Shown piece by piece: positions 23,601 through 35,600 of a stretch of DNA of 64,000 nucleotides. Both the position numbers and the translations under genes were made by a program. The notes beneath the pieces were generated by a model. The model was given only the letters and a program-made list of their open reading frames with translations. It was not told the origin of the DNA and did no database searches. Source of the stretch: Strongylocentrotus droebachiensis (lineage: Eukaryota > Echinodermata > Echinoidea > Camarodonta > Strongylocentrotidae); assembly GCA_035222895.1 (NCBI GenBank), contig JAVYIG010000701.1, forward strand, positions 317,501-381,500, given 5' to 3'. Position 1 is the stretch's first letter; the number at the start of each line of letters is the position of its first letter.

Positions 23601-26600
23601 ATGTTGCAGAGGGCGCTACACAAAATAATTTGTTTGTAAGATAATGAAAATAAAAGGAAATAAAATATCATTTAAAACAAAAAAAATCTACACTTTAAAC
23701 CTTCCTCTACTGTTATTTTGATTATACACTGTTACATGCAAGAATTTTTTTTTCCTTTTTTTCTTCTCTATGTTCATTGATTGATGTAACTTATGAAATT
23801 TCTTGTATCAAAGATCTTGTTTTATATTGCTTATCTTGATAATTTCTTGTTATGTGAATTTCTTGTTATGTGAAATTATGAGGAAGGAAATGAAATATCA
23901 TTTAAAACAAAAATAATGAAAAACTGAGTGTCAAATTTCAAAGAATGTAATATTTAAATGACAAAATCATCTTTGTTTGATCAAAATCGGTTCAGAGACG
24001 GCTGAAATATAACGATTTCTAATACTTGTGTACCACCACAAATATTAGATATTTTGAAAAATTTGAAAAAACCGTTGAAAAAACACGAAATAACGCCTTT
24101 TACGTCGTATTTTAGCCAATGCCGATGTTGGCTTTTTTGTTGGCATTTTCGCGTTGCTTATATTAACCACAATTAGCCGGCTCATGTATTTTTTTTTTAA
24201 ATTAAATAATTAATTAACGGTCACCGTGTTTTTTTTTAAGTGGAGCTGAATTGGTATGATCGTATTGGCTAAATTTCACACATTTTGGGGTCTAAAATTA
24301 CCTTCATGTCAATTTTAGGTTCTAAAAGGGCACTATAAATGTCATAGATAAGAATAAGAGCAATAACCATGCACTTTGAAGGCATTTGCGGTCTGAAAAC
24401 AGAACTCAACTATCCCTTTAAAACAGAGTGAATGAAATTATTATTTAACATAATTTGGTTGTGTAGGTCAAAATTGTAGGATACATCAATACCAAAATAT
24501 CGGTCCGTTGATTGTTATCTTTAATACTGCTTACAATCTAACTTATTAAAATCTTTGGAATATCATACCCACCAATATCTTTCCTGAAATACAGCTGTCG
24601 ATCCTGAAAACACCGACGATCAAGTTGTAACGAATGATGAAAACACCCTAGAAGTCGAGGAAAACTCAGGAAATCAAGTTAAGACCGCTGATCTACCTTC
24701 AGATGACGGTATGTTCGAGAAAAAAAAGTTTATTGCTAAGTGAGAAAGCTTTCGCTATGTTGATGGGGAGCTAGCTGTCTTGTCTATATACTTTCATGAC
24801 TATTACATCTCTTTTCAACCTGATAGTTTTAATTATAGTCGGGAGTGGATTTTAGAAATGATATCCCTCTTTTTTATACTTTGTATGACTTTGCCTGCAA
24901 ATTATGAATTTGAATATCTTTTTATAACATTAAGAAGAAGAAAAAAGGTGTACTTGGCATTAAAGTCAAAAGCCTTTTAATTTCAGAGGCCATTGTGAAC
25001 CTGCTTTTACCACAAAGATTCATAATTTCAGGAAAATATTCTTGAAAGTATGTGAAGTAAAGGAAACATTTTTTAAACGACTTACGGTCATGAGTTACGA
25101 TTTTGAATCTGAAATGACACCAGCAAAGTTCAACACTAGATTTTTTTTTTCTTTCATTGAAAGTTTTTGTTTTAATGGTATGGAATAATATTATTCTAAA
25201 CGGACAATGTGAATACAGGCCAGATCGATTAAAAATTGTAATGATGAAAAACACTGCTCGAATTATCGGCAAAATAGTGTTATTGTACCCGCAAAAAATT
25301 AAACAGGTATCCTTTAAAGATGCTCATCACAAAGAACACTACGTTAATTTAACGGTACCTTGTCATTGTGTATCTGCAGATTTAGACTGCATTTTTAGCG
25401 GAAAGGGTCATCTCATCTTGTCCCCAAAGTAAATGGGTACCTGGCAGGAATTAATTCGTTGAAATGCTAGAGCGTCGTAATGGCAGCACAGCTAAAGCCG
25501 GGGTAATAATCTCCAAGTTTGGAAGCGCTTAGTGATTTTAATAAGCTCTATATAAAAACTGAGTATTATTATTATTGTTATCATGAAAAACGCCTGTCTT
25601 CTTTTTTATCTCCAGATGGACCTTCAGACACTCAACCAGCGATCGTGAAAACAAGACAGACGACAGGTAAAACAAAAAAGTATTTCTACTCCTTCTTCTT
25701 ATTTCTTTCTTTTTAGAACTTAAATATAATGTAATAAGGGCATTTTAATCCGGGACATCCATGTAGATCAAAAGACAAAGAGACCGACAAGGTCGCCCTT
25801 TTGAACCCTCTGGAATGACGAAAACGTTGCCGGAAGGCTTGGACGAGCTACAGATTTGTTTTAGATCCCGTCTCTATGAATGATGGTCGAGCTCGTAGGC
25901 CAAGTTTTCCTTACATTTACTGAGAAGCAAACAAATACACAAAGGTCATCGTGATTCATTTGTACCTTTTATTGAATCTCCCACTCTGAAGACTAATGTT
26001 TATATTAAAGAGCCTATTAGTTGTAGTAGATTTAAGATGGGAGGGGGTAACACAGAAGGCGAAGAAGTGGAACTGAATGGTGCAAACACTCGAAAAGTCC
26101 AACCCAGGAAATCAAGTTGATACAGCTGGTGAAACTTCAAATGAAGTTTTGTTCGATAGAGAACAGATAGATGAAAGCGAGCAGAGAGTGGCAGCTAATG
26201 ATACTTTCAAGATGTAGGGGTGTGTTGTCTAAACCCTTATTATTGTGCCTTTTTTCTACCCGCTTGCCTTTGGTAAACTATGTACTTTTGAAGTGCCATG
26301 AACTTCCTGTTTCTATTTTGTATTTATAATATCTTTATTATAGTACTTGCTAACGTCATATATCTTTTGATCTAATCTTTAAAATTCAGATCTTCTCGAG
26401 ACGGTGCCTGTTGATGATACACCAGCCGACGTGGAGGAGATTCTAAGTGGGCCATCACAAACCGGTATTATTCTATTTTTAATCAGACACTGATAAAGAA
26501 ACAAGCTTAAAGGTATAGTTGAGTTATGTTGCAGAGGGCGCTACACAAAATAATTTGTTTGTAAGATAATGAAAATAAAAGGAAATAAAATATCATTTAA

Positions 26601-29600
26601 AACAAAAAAAATCTACACTTTAAACCTTCCTCTACTGTTATTTTGATTATACACTGTTACATGCAAGAATTTTTTTTTCCTTTTTTTCTTCTCTATGTTC
26701 ATTGATTGATGTAACTTATGAAATTTCTTGTATCAAAGATCTTGTTTTATATTGCTTATCTTGATAATTTCTTGTTATGTGAATTTCTTGTTATGTGAAA
26801 TTATGAGGAAGGAAATGAAATATCATTTAAAACAAAAATAATGAAAAACTGAGTGTCAAATTTCAAAGAATGTAATATTTAAATGACAAAATCATCTTTG
26901 TTTGATCAAAATCGGTTCAGAGACGGCTGAAATATAACGATTTCTAATACTTGTGTACCACCACAAATATTAGATATTTTGAAAAATTTGAAAAAACCGT
27001 TGAAAAAACACGAAATAACGCCTTTTACGTCGTATTTTAGCCAATGCCGATGTTGGCTTTTTTGTTGGCATTTTCGCGTTGCTTATATTAACCACAATTA
27101 GCCGGCTCATGTATTTTTTTTTTAAATTAAATAATTAATTAACGGTCACCGTGTTTTTTTTTAAGTGGAGCTGAATTGGTATGATCGTATTGGCTAAATT
27201 TCACACATTTTGGGGTCTAAAATTACCTTCATGTCAATTTTAGGTTCTAAAAGGGCACTATAAATGTCATAGATAAGAATAAGAGCAATAACCATGCACT
27301 TTGAAGGCATTTGCGGTCTGAAAACAGAACTCAACTATCCCTTTAAAACAGAGTGAATGAAATTATTATTTAACATAATTTGGTTGTGTAGGTCAAAATT
27401 GTAGGATACATCAATACCAAAATATCGGTCCGTTGATTGTTATCTTTAATACTGCTTACAATCTAACTTATTAAAATCTTTGGAATATCATACCCACCAA
27501 TATCTTTCCTGAAATACAGCTGTCGATCCTGAAAACACCGACGATCAAGTTGTAACGAATGATGAAAACACCCTAGAAGTCGAGGAAAACTCAGGAAATC
27601 AAGTTAAGACCGCTGATCTACCTTCAGATGACGGTATGTTCGAGAAAAAAAAAAGTTTATTGCTGATTGAGAAAGCTTTTGCTATGTTGATGGGGAGCTA
27701 GCTGTCTTGTCTGTATACTATCATGACTATTACATCTTTTTTCAACCTGATAGTTTTAGGTATAGTCGGGAGTGGATTTAGAAATGATATCCCTCTTTTT
27801 TATACTTTGTATGACTTTGCCTGCAAATTATAAATTTGAATATCTTTTTATAACATTAAGAAGAAAGAAAAAGGTGTACTTGGCATTAAAGCCAAAAGCC
27901 TTTTAATTTCAGAGGCCATTATGAACCTGCTTTGACCACAAAGATTCATAATTTCAGGAAAATATTCTTGAAAGTATGTGAAGTAAAGGAAACATTTTTT
28001 AATCGACTTACGGTCATAAGTTACGATTTTGAATCTGAAATGACACCAGCAAAGTTCAACACTAGATTTTTTTTTTCTTTCATTGAAAGTTTTTGTTTTA
28101 ATGGTATGGAATAATATTATTATAAACGGACAATGTTGTTAAATACAGGCTAGATCGATTAAAAATTGTAATGATGAAAAACACTGCTCGAATTATCGGC
28201 AAAATAGTGTTATTGTACCCGCGAGAAATTAAAAAGGTATCCTTTAAAGATGCTCATCACAAAGAACACTACGTTAATTTAACGGTAACTTGTCATTGTG
28301 TATCTGCAGATTTAGACTGCATTTTTAGCGGAAAGGGTCATCTTATCTTGTCCCCAAAGTAAATGGGTACCTGGCAGGAATTAATTCTTTGAAATGCTAG
28401 AGCGTCGTAATGGCAGCACAGCTAAAGCCGGGGTAATAATCTCCAAGTTTGGAAGCGCTTAGTGATTTTAATAAGCTCTTTATAAAAACTGAGTATTATA
28501 ATTATTGTTATCATTTAAAACGCCTGAACCATTATAAGCCCCATAATACAGAGGAAAAAGTGTCATCTTTTTTTTCTTCAGATGGACCTTCAGACACTCA
28601 ACCAGCGATCGTGAAAACAAGACAGACGACAGGTAAAACAAAAAAGTATTTCTATTCTTTCTTCTTATTTCTTTCTTTTTAGAACTTAAATATAATGTAA
28701 TAAGGGCATTTTAATCCGGGACATCCGTGTAGATCAAAAGCCAAAGAGACCGACAATGTCGCCCTTTTGAACCCTCTGGAATGACGAAAACGTTGCCGGA
28801 AGGCTTGGACGAGCTACGGATTTTTTTTTAGATCCCGTCTCTATGAATGATGGTCGGGCTCGTAGGCCAAGTTTTCCTTATATTTACTGAGAAGCAAACA
28901 AATACACATAGGTCATCATGAATCATTTGTACCTTTTAATGAATCTCCCACTATGAAGACTAATGTTTATATTAAAGAGCCTATTAGTTGTAGTAGATTT
29001 AAGATGGGAGGGATAACACAGAAGGCGAAGAAGTGGAAATGAATGGTGCAATCACTCTAAAAGTCCAACCCAGGAAATCAAGTTGATACAGCTGGTGAAA
29101 CTTCAAATGAAGTTTTGTTCGATAGAGAACAGATAGATGAAAGCGAGCAGAGAGTGGCAGCTATTGATACTTTCAAGATGGAGGGGTGTCTCGTCTAAAC
29201 CCTTATTATTGTGCCTTCTTTCTACCCGCTTGCCTTTGGTAATTTATGTATTTTTGAAGTGCCATGAACTTCCTAGTTTCTATTTTGTATTTATAATATC
29301 TCCATTATAGTACTTGCTAGAAACGTCATATATCTTTTGATTTAATCTTAACAATTCAGATCTTCTCGAGACGGTGCCTGTTGATGATACACCAGCCGAC
29401 GTGGAGGAGATTCTAAGTGGGCCATCACAAACCGGTATTATTCTATTTTTAATCAGACACTGATAAAGAAACAAGCTTTACACAGAGTGAATGAATTGAT
29501 TATTTAACATAATTTGGTTGTGTAGGTCAAAATTGTAAGACACATCAATACCAAAATATCGGTCCGTTGATAGTATAGTATTAATGACTACTTTGAGAGA

Positions 29601-32600
29601 AATAGTTGTTTTTATACGCTCAAGGGAAGGTTAGAATTGTGCTATTGACCGAGGCGTGCCGAGGGCAATAGCCCAATTGTAACCTTCCCGAGAGCGTATA
29701 AAAACAACTATTTCTCGAATATTAAAGCAGTCATTAATACTTTTATATGCCGAAAATAAAAGAGTCAACTAATGACACCACCTTGGCCTTTCTCTAGTTT
29801 ATCTGCACGGTTGTTTTTTATGAGTGTATCTTTGAGAGTAGACTAGATCTAGATTCTAGTCTAAGCAAGATATTTTTACAATTTTGGGGGTGGGCCGGCC
29901 CTGTGGGGAATATGGAGAAGAACCTGCGCTTTTATATGACACCTCACTTATTGAGTATCACCTTCAGGATCACAACAGATTATAAAGGTTTGAATCTCGA
30001 ATTGAAAAAAAAACTTGACCTTTTTTGCATGGTCGCGGAATGCACGTAGGCTGCATAGAGACTGCATTGCGTACAATCTCTATGGGAATAATTTTAACAC
30101 ACAACATCGGGTGCGCGATCAGACACCCTGACAACTAGATCTATTTTCGTCTAGAGTCTATACGTCTATGCTTTTTCAGCAACTAAACGAACATGTTTAT
30201 GGATAATTTCACGTACCCTTTTTGTTGTTCTTGCTGTCAGCGAGTCTTGCATTTGATAGTTGAAATCTTGGGAGAGATTCTTGAGCCATTTTTGTCTTGT
30301 TTGGAATTGTCTTGTCTTGTATGAAAATACCGACCAATTCTTCGCACACGTACGATATCCTCGATCGCTCAAACCATTTTTTTAATATGTAAACCTATGG
30401 GGTAACCATGGAGACTGACCTATTTTCCCGGTAACCATGGTTATTGGGATTTTAGAACTGTTTTAACCATGGTTACCGGGAATTTTACAGGAACAGTTAA
30501 AATTTATGAATGCAATTTCGACCAATCAGATGGCTGGATTTCTTAAGTGAGGTATATAATTATCTTTAAAACTGCTTACAATCTAACATAATAAAATCTT
30601 TGGAATATCATACCCACCAATATCTTTCCTGAAATACAGCTGTCGATCCTGAAAACACCGACGATCAAGTTGTAACGAATGATGAAAACACCCTAGAAGT
30701 CGAGGAAAACTCAGGAAATCAAGTTAAGACCGCGGATCTACCTTCAGATGACGGTATGTTCGAGAAAAAAAAGTTTATTGCTAAGTTTACTGAGAAGCAA
30801 ACAAATACACAAAGGTCATCATTTCGCACTGCGACCTCACAGATCCTTAAATGTTCCTCTCTCGCAAATAAATATTCAGACCATCACACCCAACTGACGA
30901 GTTTGATGCTTAAGAAAAATCTTGTATGATTTATACGAAAAACAAATATTGAAATCATCCCCGAGATGAGATTTCGCTTTGTAGGGTGCCCTTTTTTCTC
31001 TCCAGAAAGTGCCCTTTTTGTTGGTGCCCCCCCCCACATTAAAAGTTGCTCTGCCGCCCCTGAAGATGTTTCCATATTTCGCCCATAACTTCAGATTTTT
31101 GAGGATGCACAATTTCTCATAATGTTTGCGAAAGTTATTTATGTCAATTTATTAAAAAAACAGAAAGTAAAGTTTAAGACTACAAATGTGTGCAAGTAGA
31201 AAAATTATTCACAAAAATTTCCGAAGATATCGCTATATGAAAATCAGTCACAACTTCGGGAAACCGAGAACAGGCAAATTCTTCGAAAACAGGAAATTAC
31301 GCACATTGAATATAATCCCTCATCGTTAAAGGGATAGTTGACTTTTGTTGCAAGGGGCGCTACACACAATCATTTTTTTGTGAGATAATGAAAAAGTGAG
31401 TTTCAATTTTGAAATAACATACAATTATGATGTCAAAATCATCTTTGTTTGATCGAAATCGGTTCAGATACGGATGAAATATCCATAAATATAACGATTT
31501 CTAATATTTGTGGGGCCCCACAAAATATTCGATAATTTGAACCAACCGTTGAAATAACGAGATAGCGCCTCATAAGTTTTATTCCAGCAAATGCTGATGT
31601 TGGCTCTTTGTTGGCTTTTTAGTGTTGGTTATAATACGCACAACCAGCCGGCCCGTGTATTGTTATTATTAATTACTTAACTTATTAACTTAACGGTCAT
31701 CGTATTTTTTGAAAGTGGAGCTGATTTAGTATGATCGTATTGGCTCAATTTCACACATTTTGGAGTCTAAAATTATCTTCATAGCAATTTTAGGTCCTAA
31801 AAGAGCACTAGAAATGTCATAAATAAGAATAAGAACAATAACCATGCACTTTGAAGGCATTTGCGGTCTGAATCAAGAATACAACTATCCCTTTAAATGC
31901 AAGGCAGTGTGTAAAAAAAGGGCCATGGGGAAAGTCAACTTGCTGTTTAGTACATTTTTTGCGGGGGGGGGGAGCTGTGAATGCACTGCCTTTAATTGTT
32001 TGCTATTTGAATGGTCCTTTATAAGATTATTCATTGATGGATTGGAAGATAATTGAGCCACAGCATTATTTATTTTAAAAAATATGTATAAGTATCAACA
32101 TCATGTTGACTTTTCCCATGCCTTTTATACACAATGCCTAGCATTGCGTGATGATGGCTCTATATTCAGTGAGCATTATTCCGTGTTCTCAGTTTTCGAA
32201 GTTGTGTCTGAATGAAAATGCGATGTCGGTTCGCAATGCACCGCAACTGAAGAAAAAAAATCATTATAAGAATGAGTTCACACTTGGCGTACCTGTGTTT
32301 ACAGCTGATTTATTCAAAATGAAGCTCCATGAAAGAACCAAGATAATTGTATCAATGTGTGCGCCTTGCAATTTTTATTCATTATTATTCATCATTCATT
32401 TTTGTTTCTTATGTCCTTCTTTCCGCTCTGTATGCTATTTCATTAAGTAAAGTCTGAGTAATGAAATAGAAATCAATATGGTATTTATTCCTCAATTTAT
32501 TCCTCAATTACAGGTTTGAAATCAATTTACATACATGTAGTACAAGTATAATAATTTCGCAATCCTTTTTAATTTTAGAATTAAATGTAGTTTCCGGGAC

Positions 32601-35600
32601 ATCAAATACGATAACATCCGGTGACAGCATTGTCGAAATCGTACTCGACGAAAGTTCGACGGTGTATGGATTGCGGATCGAACCACGCAGTCCCACAGAC
32701 ATAATTTCTGGATTCCTGTTGCAGTATTGCCCGGTCTGTTCTGATGAGGAGGAGGATGAGGGCTCCTGTTTCTTTGTGAAAAGCGAAGATGGAAAGCCAA
32801 AGGTAAAGACTTCTTTAGTCTTTAATATGCACTTTAACCCTTTCCCGACAAACATTCCACATTTTCTGGTTTGACTCAGTAACTTTTTATTCAGAGCCCT
32901 AAGAAGATACCGGATGCATGACAAATAAAGGGCAAATATTTGTTCAAATAAGGTGTCTATTTTTGTTGCATGATCACATAATCTTTAAAATATTTATCAT
33001 TGTTTTTCGAACAAAATTGGTTACCAATATACAGTGCGTCCCAGAAAAAACGAAACCGAGAAGTATCGATGTTTTATCATAACTTAACCACAACCATAAT
33101 TAATGAATGATACATATTTGGAAAGCTTAGAGTCTCCTCTTTCAGTTGATGCTACTCAGATGATGCATATTTTATGCATGAGTGATTAAAAGCAATTTGA
33201 AGGAAGGAAACCAAAAAGACATTTGGCGGGCGGTATCTGAATTTCGAAGAAAAATTCACATTTCTAGAAAGTTGAGTTTCTGCCCTTTCATATGACACCT
33301 CAATCAGGAAAAATAAGCAAGGAATAACAAAGTTCTGTTTGTTTAAAGTAGCCCTTACATTTTCATAATTTTAACAAACGAATTCGTTTTCACTGGGTGC
33401 CTGCCGTAGCACAAAGCAGATTTGACAAAAGACTTAACTCCGTTTCGTTGACAATCAGCCATGCATGAAGACTCTCGTATACGGCTGATTGTCAACGAAA
33501 CGGAGTTAAGTCTTTTGTTAATTTCGTTTATTGATACGGCAGGCAGCCAGTGAAAACGAATTCGTTTAATAAAATTATAGAAATGCAAGCACTACTTTAA
33601 ACAAACAGAACTTTCTTGTTCCTCGCTCATTTTTCCTGATTGAGGTGTCATATGAAAGGGCAGAAACTCAACTTTCTAGAAATGTGAATTTTTCTTCGAA
33701 ATTCAGATACCGCCCGCCAAATGTCTTTTTGGTTTCCTTCCTTCAAATTGCTTTTAATCACTCATGCGTGAAATATGCATCATCTGAGTAGCATCACATG
33801 AAAGAAGGGACTCTAAGCTTTCCAAATATGTATCATTCATTAATTATAGTTGTGATTAAGTTATGATAGAACATCGATACTTCTCGGTTTCGTTTTTTCT
33901 GGGACGCACTGTACATTGTTTTCAAAGACATTGGATTGTATCAGAACAGTGAAGAATATTATTGCTGCCAATTTGAGGAATAACATGTGACCAATTTATG
34001 CACTAAAAATATCTGTCTTGAAACTGTTAAGGGAAGGATCCAAGCAGTGCTAAATATCTTGCTTTGGGGTTATTTTACAGCCCACTGAACTGGAAAATAA
34101 CCATACCAAGCTAATGCTATACATGTGTTATTAGAAAGATGATAGACCAGGAAAGGAAATGAGCTATGCAATTTGAAATTATCGGTTGCTAATCTGTATT
34201 TCAGATGCAAAATCATCTAATCAACATAAAACATTCCATTCATATAAGGTTCGATAATAGAAACACGATATTGGGCACATAATATTCTGTATGTAGAAAA
34301 TATCTAGGATTCGAGTTATTAGACTTGTAATGTTGTTTGTTTATAAGGCAAAAAACATCTACAGCAAAACGAGTAAGTACAAAATGTAATTGTATTATTT
34401 TCGTTATTTACCTTTGTTTTCGTCTCTTGTTTGTTTGTTGAAAACAGGAGTTCCTCGGTAATGTCGATGGAGCAGATTTGACCGTACAATTTGATGATAT
34501 TGAAGGTTCATGTTTCAGAGTCTACGCCGTTGTCGAAGAATCCTGCGACGTTTCCCTCGATCTTCTTATAAAGGAAAAAGGTAAACAGGAAATATTTACC
34601 AGCTATTAAGTCATGTGAAATATCATTGATGGTTTGTTGGTATATTGAAGGTACTTTATCTCCTTTAAATTCCGGGCCGTATATAACCTGTAATCATTGT
34701 AAGACTGAATTCAAACTATGAAGGATCTTTATTCCAACTTTTTTTATTCAATATAATACTGCTGGTCATATATATATATAAATTTCCTTTTGTTAAACCA
34801 GTTCTTAGCATTACCTTAATTATTAGTTATTTCCTTCTGGAACCCGTTGCATTTGTATGTAGTAGCAGCACCATGTATAAGCGCTAAGCAGTACAAACAG
34901 TACAAGAGTAGTAGTGGTACTAGCAGTAGTATTAGTGGTTGTGGTTGTGGTAATAGAAGTAGAAGTAGTTACAGGTGAAGTAGCAAGTTTATTAGTAGTA
35001 ATATTTGTTGTGGTGGTGGTGGTAATAGCACCTTATTCTTCAGTTCTAATCAGAAGAATGATTTGCTCGAACATTCAAAGGTGAAATAGCTATTCTCTTT
35101 TTGTGTTTTTCATGTTTTTACTATAATTTATTTTATTTTTTATCGTAGAAGGTACAAAACGGCCATCTGCGTCTACTCGACGATGCAGTGGGTCTCGAGA
35201 GGGGCGGAATCTGCTGGGTAAGAATTTTTTTTAATTCGTACTTTTTGTAATTGGATCAATGAGGATGGTAGGACGGGCGCAAATTAGCCCGCTATTTCCC
35301 AAATAGCGGGTTGGGAAACGAGACCAAGATTTCTCGGGATATTTTCTCGACCAACTAGCCCGCTAATTGCAACTGCAGGCTGATGACAACGCAAATTAGC
35401 TGGCTAATTTGAGATCGGGCTAGTTAAAGTAGCGGGTTATTTTGCAACTTCGGTCTAATGAAAACAGGCAGTGAGACAACCTTGTCATGCGGAATGTGGA
35501 ACATTAAAACAAACAAACAAACTTTTGTGACCTGCTTACAACCTTATCGATCTCGATCACTTATTCGTTCTCTCCAGTCGTGAATACTCAGTCACCATGG

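Larger units (their letters stand above)
23123..26047 (+). repeat. Linker array unit 5
   Basis: 2,925 bp, near identical to unit 3 at an offset of 6,052 bp. Confidence 0.85.
26048..29011 (+). repeat. Linker array unit 6
   Basis: Matches unit 4 at an offset of 6,052 bp until about 28,220, then switches to the unit-1 class through exon C. Confidence 0.85.
29012..30830 (+). repeat. Linker array unit 7 (truncated)
   Basis: Exons A and B only. It has no TTAA element, a private insertion of about 1 kb between A and B, and a deletion that removed exon C. Confidence 0.8.

Noticed and set aside
31844-32056. 70-codon frame repeated at 42563 and 54402
   Set aside because: It starts inside the TTAA MITE and runs over a G run of variable length; not a gene.
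32508-32924. 138-residue minus-strand frame over exon a (also in units II and III)
   Set aside because: Shadow of the + strand exon; the + frame has family motifs and splice sites.
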